64,000 nucleotides of DNA from Moraxella osloensis (GTDB lineage: Bacteria > Pseudomonadota > Gammaproteobacteria > Pseudomonadales > Moraxellaceae), in contig NZ_CP014234.1 in the NCBI RefSeq assembly GCF_001553955.1, forward strand, positions 496,001 through 560,000, given 5' to 3'. Shown here one piece after another: positions 18,215 through 27,026 of this stretch. A program made the translations under genes and the position numbers. A model generated the notes under the pieces. The model made no database searches. It had not been told where the DNA came from and saw only the letters and a program-made list of their open reading frames with translations. How positions within the stretch are numbered: the stretch's first letter is position 1; each line of letters opens with the position of its first letter.

Positions 18215-18343
18215 GATAAAAATCAAATCCTTGAGCGAGCACTAGGCGATTTTAGCATAAACATTTTACTAACCAAACATTTTCGCAACCCTTTGTAAAA
18301 TATTTGTTAAGATAGGCATCATCAGACATTTCTAGGATTGCTC

Positions 18344-19666
18344 ATGAGTACCCAATTTGCGCTTTTTAAATACAAACGGTTTAGTGCCATGTTTGCCACC
18401 CAGTTTTTAGGGGCATTTAATGACAATGTATTTAAGCAAGGTTTGATTCTGGTACTGACCTTTATGGCAGCGGAAAAATTGGGGATGCGTGTTAGTTTGC
18501 TCAACAATCTAGCGGCGATGCTGTTTGTATTGCCGTTTTTTTTGTTTTCCGCCTTGGCGGGGCAAATCGCTGATAAATATGAAAAATCTTGGCTGACAAG
18601 GCTGATTAAAATCCTTGAAATCGTCATCATGGTAGTTGCCGCATTTGGGTTTGTGTTTGAGATTTATCCGCTATTATTTGTTGCGTTATTTTTGATGGGC
18701 ACCCATTCGGCGTTTTTTGGTCCTATTAAATATGCTTATCTACCCCAAGCCATGACCACCGATGAGCTAGTCGGTGCCAATGGGCTATTTCAAATGGGCA
18801 CGTCACTGGCTATTTTGACAGGGATGATGCTAGCTGGCGTATTAATGAAGCTTGACAGTCCGCTATTTTGGATATCTGGGGTGACGGTTTTTGTGGCGAT
18901 TATGGGCTACCTGGCTTCTCGGTTTATTCCCGTCATGACTGCGCCGCAGCCTGATTTGACCATCGACTGGAATATCTTTCGTACTAGCTGGCAAACCATT
19001 GCCAATCTATATCGTTTGCCGATTATGTGGTTTACCATTTTGGGTAATAGTTGGTTTTGGTTTTATGGTGCTACGTTTTTGACCCAAGTACCAGAATTTA
19101 GCAAGTCTATTTTGCTAGGCGATGAAAGCGTGGTGATATTTTTATTGACGCTGTTTTCTGTCGGTACGGCGCTCGGCTCACTGTTATGTAAAACGTTGAC
19201 CAAAAACCAAGTGAGTTTAAAGCTATTGCCATTTGGGATTGCAGGATTGACGATTTTTGCGATTGACTTGTATTTCACGCTCTCAGCGATGCATTTGCCG
19301 CCACTCGCCAACAACGCGCACTATAGTATCGGCATGATTTTTGCCACGCCGGGTGCTATGCGTGTGTTTGTCGATTTGTTTTTATTGGGTTTTTCAGGCG
19401 GTATTTATATTGTGCCTTTATACGCTTACATGCAAGCTTATTCACCGGAAACAAGCCGTGCTCGCATTATCGGTGCCAACAATATTTTAAATTCGGTATT
19501 TATGGTAGGTTCGGCGATTTTTTCGATTGTTTGTTTGACGCTATTTAACGTGAGCCTACCGATGCTATTTGCGATTGTCGGGGTGATAAATTTGGTCATA
19601 GGTATTTGGCTATTTTTAAAACTAAAAAAATATAGCCCTGCCAAGCCCATTATGACCCATGAATAA
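18344..19666 (+). CDS. lplT: MFS transporter, LplT-like (lysophospholipid transporter family)
   Basis: Polytopic permease of 440 aa with about 12 membrane helices. The N-terminal signature FLGAFNDNVFKQG is diagnostic of the LplT family and of the MFS module fused to Aas acyltransferase/synthetase in some proteobacteria. The E. coli LplT flips lysophospholipids inward for re-acylation by Aas. Here only the transporter module is present and no acyltransferase gene follows, so the substrate is inferred. ATG 18344 has AGGA six bases upstream. An in-frame TTG two codons earlier overlaps the ribosome binding site and is unlikely. Divergent from tamA (129 nt between starts). Confidence 0.75.
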   Translation: MSTQFALFKYKRFSAMFATQFLGAFNDNVFKQGLILVLTFMAAEKLGMRVSLLNNLAAMLFVLPFFLFSALAGQIADKYEKSWLTRLIKILEIVIMVVAAFGFVFEIYPLLFVALFLMGTHSAFFGPIKYAYLPQAMTTDELVGANGLFQMGTSLAILTGMMLAGVLMKLDSPLFWISGVTVFVAIMGYLASRFIPVMTAPQPDLTIDWNIFRTSWQTIANLYRLPIMWFTILGNSWFWFYGATFLTQVPEFSKSILLGDESVVIFLLTLFSVGTALGSLLCKTLTKNQVSLKLLPFGIAGLTIFAIDLYFTLSAMHLPPLANNAHYSIGMIFATPGAMRVFVDLFLLGFSGGIYIVPLYAYMQAYSPETSRARIIGANNILNSVFMVGSAIFSIVCLTLFNVSLPMLFAIVGVINLVIGIWLFLKLKKYSPAKPIMTHE

Positions 19667-19669
19667 CAC

Positions 19670-19711
19670 CCTATCGCCCTATTCAATCAACCTATCACCC
19701 TATTTAATCGC
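19670..19711 (+). repeat. 21-bp tandem duplication after the LplT-like gene
   Basis: Copies 19670-19690 and 19691-19711 share CCTATCnCCCTATTnAATC. They begin three bases past the stop codon. I see no gene in 19712-19949 apart from the leader of the next gene. Confidence 0.8.
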
Positions 19712-19949
19712 CCCGTTAAATAGTCAGTACAAATCGTTAGGAATGCTAGGCAATGGATGGCTGGCAAGTAATGGATAAACAAGGGGTTTTGCGCCATTTT
19801 TTCATTTGAGTCCAAAATGTTGCTATTTGTTATCGTTTGGCAAAGAAACGTTGTTGTTAACTCCAGTTACTTTGTAAGTGGTTAAAAGTTAGTTACTATA
19901 CCCTGACTTGTTGTAATTTTTTTTGTATCACTTGCTAGGAATGACGGTT

Positions 19950-20762
19950 ATGTTTGCCACTTATAAAACACTCTGCACGCCCAAACTGGTAAAACTCAGT
20001 GCGATAGCCTGTACGGCGGTGTTGATGACCGCTTGTGCTTCACAGAAGATCGCGACCGTGGATAAGCGCCCTGTGTATGTACGGGGTGTCCCCAACTATT
20101 ATATAGTTAGAAACGGCGATACTTTAAGCAAAATCGCCACCACTTATGGACTAGATTATCGTCGGGTTGGCGCGCTCAATGGGCTCGATAGCAACTATAC
20201 CATTTATCCAGGGCAACGCTTGATTTTAACCTCAGCAAGTAGTCCCACTTCTTATCGCCCAACGACCATTCGCCCTGTGACGGTCAACCAATCATCCCGC
20301 CCGTCTAACCCGACTTATTACCCACCTAGACAAGCCAATAATTCATCAACCCCGTTACCGATGCCAAACCAAGTCATCGTGCCAACCAGCAGCTTGTCAC
20401 AAGGTTGGTTACGTCCTACCACTGGCAATCTATTGCGACCATTTAACCAGCAAACAGGTACGCTGGGTATGTGGTTTGGCGGACAAGCAGGCGCAAATGT
20501 TGTCGCCAGCCAGCCAGGTACAGTGCTGTATGTCGGTAGTGATTTGCCAGAATATGGCAAATTGATACTGATTCAGCACAACAGCGACTACATTAGTGCC
20601 TATGCGCATCTGGGAAGTTTTGCGGTACAAGAGCGCCAAACGGTGCAAGCAGGTCAAACTATCGGTACCGTTGGGACGGACAATAATTTGAATCAACCTG
20701 CTGTAGAGTTCCAAATCCGTTATCGTGGCACGCCAGTCAATCCTGCCAGTTATTTAAAATAA
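19950..20762 (+). CDS. nlpD: NlpD-like lipoprotein: LysM plus degenerate LytM/M23 domain
   Basis: Predicted outer-membrane lipoprotein (270 aa): a signal peptide ending in the lipobox-like LMTAC (Cys29), a LysM peptidoglycan-binding domain (about residues 51-95, YYIVRNGDTLSKIA and YPGQRLIL), a Pro/Ser/Asn linker and a C-terminal LytM/M23 fold (about 155-270). The zinc ligands of active M23 peptidases are missing: the first HxxxD motif reads GMWFGGQ and the final HxH reads AVEFQIR. That is the pattern of NlpD/EnvC, which activate cell-separation amidases instead of cutting peptidoglycan. ATG 19950 lies nine bases after CTAGGA; ATG 19941 touches that site. It is not beside pcm/rpoS as in enterobacteria. 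Ends at a strong terminator. Confidence 0.82.
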   Translation: MFATYKTLCTPKLVKLSAIACTAVLMTACASQKIATVDKRPVYVRGVPNYYIVRNGDTLSKIATTYGLDYRRVGALNGLDSNYTIYPGQRLILTSASSPTSYRPTTIRPVTVNQSSRPSNPTYYPPRQANNSSTPLPMPNQVIVPTSSLSQGWLRPTTGNLLRPFNQQTGTLGMWFGGQAGANVVASQPGTVLYVGSDLPEYGKLILIQHNSDYISAYAHLGSFAVQERQTVQAGQTIGTVGTDNNLNQPAVEFQIRYRGTPVNPASYLK

Positions 20763-20790
20763 TCAAGCAGCTATTTAAAATAATCGCAAT

Positions 20791-20823
20791 AAAAAAGCCA
20801 ATCTATAACGATTGGCTTTTTTT
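20791..20823. terminator. Bidirectional terminator between nlpD-like gene and pdxA
   Basis: AAAAAAGCCAATC (20791-20803) and GATTGGCTTTTTT (20810-20822) form a long stem with a 6-nt loop and U-tracts on both strands, between convergent genes. Confidence 0.9.
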
Positions 20824-20849
20824 GTGAGGGTAATTATCGTTAAGGATGA

Positions 20850-21902
20850 TTAAAGGGCAATCGCGGTCGCCATGTTATTGGCATAATCAATGGCATGATA
20901 CAAGCTATCGGTACTCGCTTTGCCTGTGCCTGACAAATCAAGCGCCGTGCCATGATCGACCGAGGTGCGAATATAAGGCAAGCCTAAAGTGATATTCACC
21001 GTTTCGCCAAACCCATGTGATTTGAGCGGTGCCAGTCCCTGATCGTGATACATAGCGATAATGGCATCGGCAGTGGCGATATGCTTTTGGGTAAACAAAG
21101 TATCAGCTGGCATCGCCAAACTAATATCGATACCTTGATCGCGATAGTGCTGTAACACAGGATTGATGATGTCAATTTCTTCTCTGCCGAGATAGCCGCT
21201 TTCCCCAGCATGAGGGTTGAGTCCACAGACCAATATTTTTGGCTGAGACAGACCAAATTTTTGCTGACAATCATGAATGACAATATCGACGGTTTTTGCC
21301 ACTTCTTCGTGGGAAATCGCATCGGCGACCGCTCGCAGCGGCAAATGGGTGGTGACTAATGCCACTTTCATCAGGCTATTGGCGAGCATCATCACCACTT
21401 TATCCAGACCCGACTGCTGCATAAAAAATTCGGTATGCCCCATAAAATCTGGCAACACAGTCATAATCACCGATTTTTGCAGTGGCGCCGTGACAATTGC
21501 AGCGACTTGTTTGCTGATGGCGAGCTTATGCGCCAGTTGCAGCTGTGCGATGACCATTTGTGCGTTATGGGGATTTAGCTGCCCTGCTACCACAGGTTGT
21601 GCTGCCGGTACATCCACCACCAAAATAGTGTCATGCGCTGATGGTTGCGCAATTTGCGGTAAATCTTTTAACTCATGTAACTGATGCGTCGCTAACTGTT
21701 GAATCAATAATCCGTATTTTACCGCGCCCTTTTGTTTAAGCTCACTATACCTTTCTTGTAGCGCGTTGATATCCGCCAATACAATGACAGCGCGATTGGG
21801 CAGGTTTAATTGCTGTCTGTCGGCAAGCATCAGTATGATATCCATCCCAATACCCGCAGGTTCGCCCGAGGTAATCACTAAGGGAAGACTTTGAACGGTC
21901 AT
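20850..21902 (-). CDS. pdxA: 4-hydroxythreonine-4-phosphate dehydrogenase
   Basis: NAD-dependent enzyme of pyridoxal 5'-phosphate synthesis (DXP-dependent route), oxidising 4-phosphohydroxythreonine for condensation by PdxJ. The 350-aa length is slightly above the usual 330. Family segments are visible: ITSGEPAGIGMDI at the N-terminus, GHTEFF near residue 155, CGLNPHAGESGYLG near 225 and MYHDQGLAPLKSHGFGETVN near 280, which includes metal-binding histidines. The last helix carries DHGTALDLSGTGKA. It stands alone between a terminator and a divergent phasin-like gene. ATG 21902 gives the expected N-terminus. Confidence 0.95.
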   Translation of the reverse strand: MTVQSLPLVITSGEPAGIGMDIILMLADRQQLNLPNRAVIVLADINALQERYSELKQKGAVKYGLLIQQLATHQLHELKDLPQIAQPSAHDTILVVDVPAAQPVVAGQLNPHNAQMVIAQLQLAHKLAISKQVAAIVTAPLQKSVIMTVLPDFMGHTEFFMQQSGLDKVVMMLANSLMKVALVTTHLPLRAVADAISHEEVAKTVDIVIHDCQQKFGLSQPKILVCGLNPHAGESGYLGREEIDIINPVLQHYRDQGIDISLAMPADTLFTQKHIATADAIIAMYHDQGLAPLKSHGFGETVNITLGLPYIRTSVDHGTALDLSGTGKASTDSLYHAIDYANNMATAIAL

Positions 21903-22213
21903 TTTTATACCTTTTGATAAACACTGATAAAGCTATCAGTTAGTATTTTTTAAATTCATTACCACATGTGGCGCATTGTTAACTTGGTAAAATAGTTTCA
22001 TGCTCATGAGTTTAACTAAAACCCTGATTACACAGATGATTGTTAGCGATTACCAATGGTTTGATTAAATGAAATCTAATTATTTGGGTAATATTAAGTA
22101 ACTATTGTATGCCCAGTGATTTTGCTATTATTAACTTAATTTAAATCAGTGTATAATAGCACTACACTTTACTGTCAATCCTGTATTTTACTGTTGTTAT
22201 CAATGGAGTCCTT
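21903..22213. other. Intergenic region upstream of phasin-like gene
   Basis: This 311-bp AT-rich region lies between divergent pdxA and the phasin-like gene. A TATAAT at 22152-22157, with TTAACT at 22131-22136 (15-bp spacing, rather short), is the best plus-strand promoter candidate. No other feature is seen. Confidence 0.45.
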
Positions 22214-22615
22214 ATGGCTACCTACGAACATATTAACCAAAAAGTTGAAAAAATGTACCAGCAATCTGAAGATTTTTCAGTTCGCGTACCACAAGTCATG
22301 CAGCGCCGCATCTATATGATGGCAAAACAAAACCCCCTCAACAATGCCAAAGAGATGAAAGAAATGGAACGTATGGTGACTGAAAAACCCATCGCATTTT
22401 TTGAATCTTGGACGCAAATGGCTTGGCAAGCGCTCGTTGCCCAGCAAAATATTGGGCAATTAATGTTTTCAAACTGTATGAAATTAAGCGTGGGTCAACC
22501 GATTTCATTGGAAAACTTCTTTTATGCTGTCAACCAAGAAGCCCTGCATGTACTGGAAAAAGGGATGCACCCTATCTATAGCCGCGTGGCAGCCAATGCC
22601 AAACGTTTAAGCTAA
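22214..22615 (+). CDS. Phasin-like small helical protein (function unproven)
   Basis: A 133-aa soluble, mostly alpha-helical protein with no signal peptide or membrane segment. The pattern, an amphipathic helical region rich in Met/Gln/Lys (FFESWTQMAWQALVAQQNIGQLM) and a C-terminal basic tail, resembles the short phasins and granule-associated proteins annotated in Acinetobacter and relatives. No PHA synthase or depolymerase gene is in the window, so a polyhydroxyalkanoate role is only a guess. It has its own promoter candidate and its own terminator, so it is a monocistronic gene. The start has GGAG ten bases upstream of ATG 22214. Confidence 0.55.
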   Translation: MATYEHINQKVEKMYQQSEDFSVRVPQVMQRRIYMMAKQNPLNNAKEMKEMERMVTEKPIAFFESWTQMAWQALVAQQNIGQLMFSNCMKLSVGQPISLENFFYAVNQEALHVLEKGMHPIYSRVAANAKRLS

Positions 22616-22635
22616 GCTTTACTTTTTGCAGCCAC

Positions 22636-22665
22636 ACCCAATAATTTTTTTATTGGGTTTTTTAT
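22636..22665 (+). terminator. Terminator after the phasin-like gene
   Basis: ACCCAATA (22636-22643) pairs with TATTGGGT (22651-22658) and is followed by TTTTTTATTTTT. Confidence 0.85.
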
Positions 22666-22691
22666 TTTTATAGGTTTTAGGTCAAAAAAAC

Positions 22692-22767
22692 TGGTACGCC
22701 CAGCGGGACTTGAACCCACGTCGGTCGCTTAGGAGGCAACTGCTCTATCCAGTTAAGCTATAGGCGT
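22692..22767 (-). tRNA. tRNA-Arg (anticodon CCT)
   Basis: On the minus strand a full cloverleaf can be drawn: 7-bp acceptor stem starting ACGCCTA, D-arm GCTT/GAGC, anticodon stem GTTGC/GCGAC around loop CTCCTAA, T-arm GTGGG-TTCAAGT-CCCGC, discriminator A, and an encoded CCA end. The loop gives anticodon CCT, which reads the AGG arginine codon. It is a single tRNA gene between two plus-strand protein genes. Confidence 0.95.
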
Positions 22768-22915
22768 AAAGGGTTCTTATTTTAGCATATTAAATGGTAA
22801 ATGCTTAGCGTCCGCTGATACTTTTTAAGCGTTTTATTGCTGATTTTGTAGGTTCGCAGTTTGGCAATTCATAGTATAATAGCGGGCTAAAGACGAACCG
22901 CAATAAAGGCAATCC

Positions 22916-25900
22916 ATGGCATTTGTACACTTTGGTATTCACACCGAATTTTCTATCACTGACTCGATTGTACGCATCAAAGCGCTGGTCAAAGCTGCCA
23001 AAGCCGACAACCAACTGGCGCTTGCCATTAGCGATTTATCCAACCTGTATGCCACGGTCAAATTTTATAAAGCTTGCTTGGATGCTGGTATCAAGCCAAT
23101 TATTGGCTCTGAAGTCTGGCTTGAAAATGATAATACGACAGTAACGCTACTTGCCAGCAACCAAATCGGCTACAAGAATTTGACCAATATCGTGTCAAAA
23201 GGCTTTGTCGATGGTCAAGTCATGGGCAAACCGATTATTCAGCGTGACTGGATTTTTGAGCGCAGTGAAGGGGTGATTGTGCTGTTCACCGAAAAATCAG
23301 ACGTCGGTCAAGCCATGTTATCAGCTCACCCAGAAAAAGCCGATAGCCTACTACAACAATGGCAAACCCCATTTGCCGATCGTGTCTATTTTGCCATTAA
23401 ACGCACCAAGCGCGCCAACGAAGACCGTTTTATCGAGCAAGCCATTCGCATGTCAAATGCCTTTGATGTGCCTATCATTGCCCATAATGACGTGCGTTTT
23501 TTAACAGAAGATGATTTTGAAGCGCATGAAGCACGGGTGTGTATCGCCAATTCGCAAGTGCTTGCCGATCCCAATCGCCCACGTGATTATTCCTCTGAGC
23601 AGTATTTAAAAACCCAAGATGAAATGGCTACCCTGTTTAGTGATATGCCAGCGGTGATTGACAACACCTTGGATTTGGCAAAACGCTGTAACGTCATCAT
23701 TCCTATGGGTCATCACGATTTACCTGAATTCCCCATTCCCGAAGGCGATACCATTGAAACTTTTTTCCGACGCACCGCCCAAGAAGGTCTAGAAAAACGC
23801 CTTGAAAAACTCTATCCCATCGAAAAACGCGACGACAGTTGGGCCGAAAAACGCAAGCCGTATGATGAGCGTTTGGCGTTTGAACTCACGACAATTTTGA
23901 ATATGGGTTTCCCCGGTTATTTCTTAATCGTGATGGACTTTATCCGTTGGTCAAAAGCCAATGATGTGCCTGTAGGTCCTGGTCGTGGCTCAGGCGCGGG
24001 GTCATTAGTGGCGTATTCGCTCAATATCACCGACTTAGACCCGCTAGAATACGACCTACTGTTTGAACGGTTCTTAAACCCTGAACGGGTATCCATGCCA
24101 GACTTTGACGTCGATTTTTGTATCGAAGGGCGCGACCGCGTCATTGATTATGTGGCGCAAAAATACGGACGAGAAGCAGTATCGCAAATCATCACCTTTG
24201 GTACGATGGCGGCAAAAGCGGTGGTGCGTGATGTCGCGCGCGTTCAAGGTAAATCATACGGTCTTGCTGATAAAATCTCCAAACTTATCCCCAAAACCCC
24301 AGGCATTACGCTCGCTGAAGCGGTTGAAGCCGAACCGCAGCTCAAAGATTTGCTTAACAATCCTGACAATATGGATTATGAAGATGCCAATGAGATTTGG
24401 GAAATGGCGGTACGGCTCGAAGGGATTACCCGGGGCGTTGGTAAACATGCCGGGGGCGTACTTATCGCGCCGACTAAAATCACCGATTATAGCGCCATCT
24501 ATTGTGATGAAGAGGGTCATCCCGTCAGTCAGTTTGATAAAGACGATGTGGAAGCAGTTGGCTTGGTAAAATTTGACTTTTTGGGTCTGCGCAATTTAAC
24601 GGTGATTAATGCGGCAGTTAAAAACATCAATGCACGCCGCGCTAAAGAACAACAGCCCCCGCTTGATCTTGAGACGTTACCCTTAGACGATAAGCCCACC
24701 TACACGCTGCTACAAAATGCTCATACCACCGCTGTATTCCAGCTTGAAAGTACCGGCATGAAAAAATATTTGGCCAAGCTTAAACCGACCAATATTGAAG
24801 ACGTCATCGCCATGTGTGCGCTGTACCGCCCAGGTCCACTCGATGCCGGAATGGTCGATATGTACATTGACCGTAAACACGGCCGCGAAGAGGTCATCTA
24901 TGACCATGACCGACTTGAGCCGATACTGGAAAATACCTATGGGGTAATTGTCTATCAAGAACAGGTGATGCAAATCTCGCAAGCGATGGCAGGCTATAGT
25001 CTAGGCGGTGCCGATATGCTACGCCGCGCGATGGGTAAGAAAAAACCCGAAGAAATGGCAAAACAGCGCAGTATTTTTGTTGAAGGGGCGATTGATCAAG
25101 GCATCGATGATAAACTTGCCGGCGGCGTGTTTGATTTGATGGAAAAATTTGCCGGCTACGGGTTTAACAAATCACACTCAGCCGCATACGGTGTGTTAGC
25201 CTATCAAACTGCCTATTTAAAACACTACTACCCTGCCGAATTTATGGCGGCGGTCATCACCTCGGACATGAATAATACCGATGGCGTGGTGTTTTTTATC
25301 AATGATTGCCGCGAAAATTTTGGTTTAAAAGTAGAAAACCCCAGCGTTAACCACTCCAATTGGGCGTTTGTGCCGATTAACCCGACGACCATTGTGTATG
25401 GCTTAGGCGGCATTAAAGGTGTCGGAGAAGGTGCTGTAGAGTCTATCGTGGAAGCGCGAAACGCGGGCGGTGAGTTTACCGATTTGTATGATTTTTGCCG
25501 CCGTGTTGACACGCGAAAAGTCAATAAACGCACCCTTGAAGCATTGGTGAAAGCAGGCTGTTTTGATAGTTTTGCGCCAAAATTACGACCTGATTTGGCT
25601 GCGGATGAAGCTTATCACATTCGTGGCGCGTTACTTGCCGAATTGCCAAAAGCGGTACAAGCAGCCGAGCAACAGCGTAGCAATGACAGCCTAGGGATGA
25701 TTGATTTATTTAGCGATATACAAGAAGTTACTGCGCCGCCCCCATTGCCCCGTGAGCCTGTCTGGACAGATGCTGAACGCTTAAAAGGTGAAAAAGATAC
25801 GCTAGGACTTTATCTGACCGGTCACCCGATTGATAGTTATCGCGATGAGTTAAAACGCTATACGCCAAAGACATTGGGCGATTTAAGCGAAACCAGCTAT

Positions 25901-26485
25901 GGCGAAACCGTATTTTTTGCAGGCTTGATACTCGATGTGGCAAACTTTGGTAATCGCTCAGTGATTACCTTAGATGACGGTACAGGTCGTATCGAAGTGA
26001 GTTGTTATGCCGAGCGCTTTGCCCGCGTCAAAGACAAGCTTAAAGTGGAAACCGTGGTGATCATCGACGGCTCTATTCGTGAACGCGATGGCACGTTTTA
26101 TGCCAGCCTACAAGAGGTAATGACCTTAACCGATGCGCGCAAACGCTGGCTCAAAAAAATCAGCATCAAAATTGCAGGTCATGATATGGCATTATTTGAA
26201 CAAATACAGCAATTGTTAGCGACCGCCAATAACTCAACAATTCACTATTTATCGCATCAGTTGAATCACCCTGCCGACAATGCCCAATTTGCGGACAGTC
26301 AGCCCGCCAATGCATTGGCTCAATCGGGTCAATTAGGGGTACCGATTAACCTATGTGTGTATAACGACTATGCGATTGCCCATCTTAATATGCCAACGCA
26401 TTGGCAAATTGTGCCGACAGAAGAGAATTTTGGCAAACTCAAAAGCTTGGTCAATGAGGAAGATTTGCATTTACATTTTAGTTAG
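22916..26485 (+). CDS. dnaE: DNA polymerase III alpha subunit
   Basis: Catalytic subunit of the replicative polymerase. The 1189-aa protein follows the proteobacterial DnaE order: N-terminal PHP domain (FVHFGIHTEFSITDSIVRI, from residue 3), palm with GPGRGSGAGSLVAYSL near residue 355 and the catalytic aspartates in MPDFDVDFCIEGRDRV near 395, the GVGKHAGGVLIAP segment near 505, fingers containing RRAMGKKKPEEMAKQR near 705, a helix-hairpin-helix region (GLGGIKGVGEGAVESI, near 830) and a C-terminal OB-fold/tau-binding part. ATG 22916 is preceded by a modest purine-rich site. The neighbouring genes are not replication genes. Likely monocistronic. Confidence 0.97.
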   Translation: MAFVHFGIHTEFSITDSIVRIKALVKAAKADNQLALAISDLSNLYATVKFYKACLDAGIKPIIGSEVWLENDNTTVTLLASNQIGYKNLTNIVSKGFVDGQVMGKPIIQRDWIFERSEGVIVLFTEKSDVGQAMLSAHPEKADSLLQQWQTPFADRVYFAIKRTKRANEDRFIEQAIRMSNAFDVPIIAHNDVRFLTEDDFEAHEARVCIANSQVLADPNRPRDYSSEQYLKTQDEMATLFSDMPAVIDNTLDLAKRCNVIIPMGHHDLPEFPIPEGDTIETFFRRTAQEGLEKRLEKLYPIEKRDDSWAEKRKPYDERLAFELTTILNMGFPGYFLIVMDFIRWSKANDVPVGPGRGSGAGSLVAYSLNITDLDPLEYDLLFERFLNPERVSMPDFDVDFCIEGRDRVIDYVAQKYGREAVSQIITFGTMAAKAVVRDVARVQGKSYGLADKISKLIPKTPGITLAEAVEAEPQLKDLLNNPDNMDYEDANEIWEMAVRLEGITRGVGKHAGGVLIAPTKITDYSAIYCDEEGHPVSQFDKDDVEAVGLVKFDFLGLRNLTVINAAVKNINARRAKEQQPPLDLETLPLDDKPTYTLLQNAHTTAVFQLESTGMKKYLAKLKPTNIEDVIAMCALYRPGPLDAGMVDMYIDRKHGREEVIYDHDRLEPILENTYGVIVYQEQVMQISQAMAGYSLGGADMLRRAMGKKKPEEMAKQRSIFVEGAIDQGIDDKLAGGVFDLMEKFAGYGFNKSHSAAYGVLAYQTAYLKHYYPAEFMAAVITSDMNNTDGVVFFINDCRENFGLKVENPSVNHSNWAFVPINPTTIVYGLGGIKGVGEGAVESIVEARNAGGEFTDLYDFCRRVDTRKVNKRTLEALVKAGCFDSFAPKLRPDLAADEAYHIRGALLAELPKAVQAAEQQRSNDSLGMIDLFSDIQEVTAPPPLPREPVWTDAERLKGEKDTLGLYLTGHPIDSYRDELKRYTPKTLGDLSETSYGETVFFAGLILDVANFGNRSVITLDDGTGRIEVSCYAERFARVKDKLKVETVVIIDGSIRERDGTFYASLQEVMTLTDARKRWLKKISIKIAGHDMALFEQIQQLLATANNSTIHYLSHQLNHPADNAQFADSQPANALAQSGQLGVPINLCVYNDYAIAHLNMPTHWQIVPTEENFGKLKSLVNEEDLHLHFS

Positions 26486-26657
26486 CGTCTGATTTTGGTG
26501 AATTTGGTCGATAAACCCATCCTGCGATAAACGTTTATATCCCTTAAACTGACTTTCATCAAAGTTTTGATAAAATTCAATGAGATATGAGCTAAAATAA
26601 GCCAATCAAATTTAATCAATGATGTTTTATTCAATGCCCCATCAACAGGAAACTCAT

Positions 26658-27002
26658 ATGACTCAGCCATCCCATATTAGCCTACCCCAGTTTGAAGAAT
26701 TAAGAGCGTTACTTGACGAAGATTTTGTCGATTTGATGCATACTTATATGCAAGATAGCTTACAACGTTTATCGGAAATGGAAACAGCTTATGCCAACTT
26801 AGACAACCGTTTGGGGTATAATGCAGCGCACGGCTTAAAAGGCGCTAGCTCTAACCTTGGCGCTACCGAGCTGACCGAACTTTGTTATAAACTGCAAGAA
26901 ATCTGCCGCACTGGTCATATCCACCAACATGAACAATTGATTGAAGAAATCAAAGCAGAATGCCATGCAGTGAATGACCAAATACAATCGCTTATTGCGT
27001 AA
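26658..27002 (+). CDS. Hpt-domain phosphotransfer protein
   Basis: A small (114 aa) stand-alone histidine phosphotransfer protein. The motif AHGLKGASSNLGA places the phospho-accepting histidine at H58, followed by the helix-turn typical of Hpt four-helix bundles (LCYKLQEICRTG). Such proteins relay phosphoryl groups between hybrid sensor kinases and response regulators. ATG 26658 has AGGAA six bases upstream and is preferred to an upstream in-frame start at 26619. No kinase or receiver gene is in the window, so its partners are unknown. trmJ follows 24 nt later and may be co-transcribed. Confidence 0.85.
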   Translation: MTQPSHISLPQFEELRALLDEDFVDLMHTYMQDSLQRLSEMETAYANLDNRLGYNAAHGLKGASSNLGATELTELCYKLQEICRTGHIHQHEQLIEEIKAECHAVNDQIQSLIA

Positions 27003-27026
27003 CGAATGGCTAAAATTTGACAACCC

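Noticed and set aside
22805-23014. Reverse-strand frame overlapping the dnaE start
   Set aside because: It lies over the dnaE promoter and first codons and has no start signal or family resemblance.
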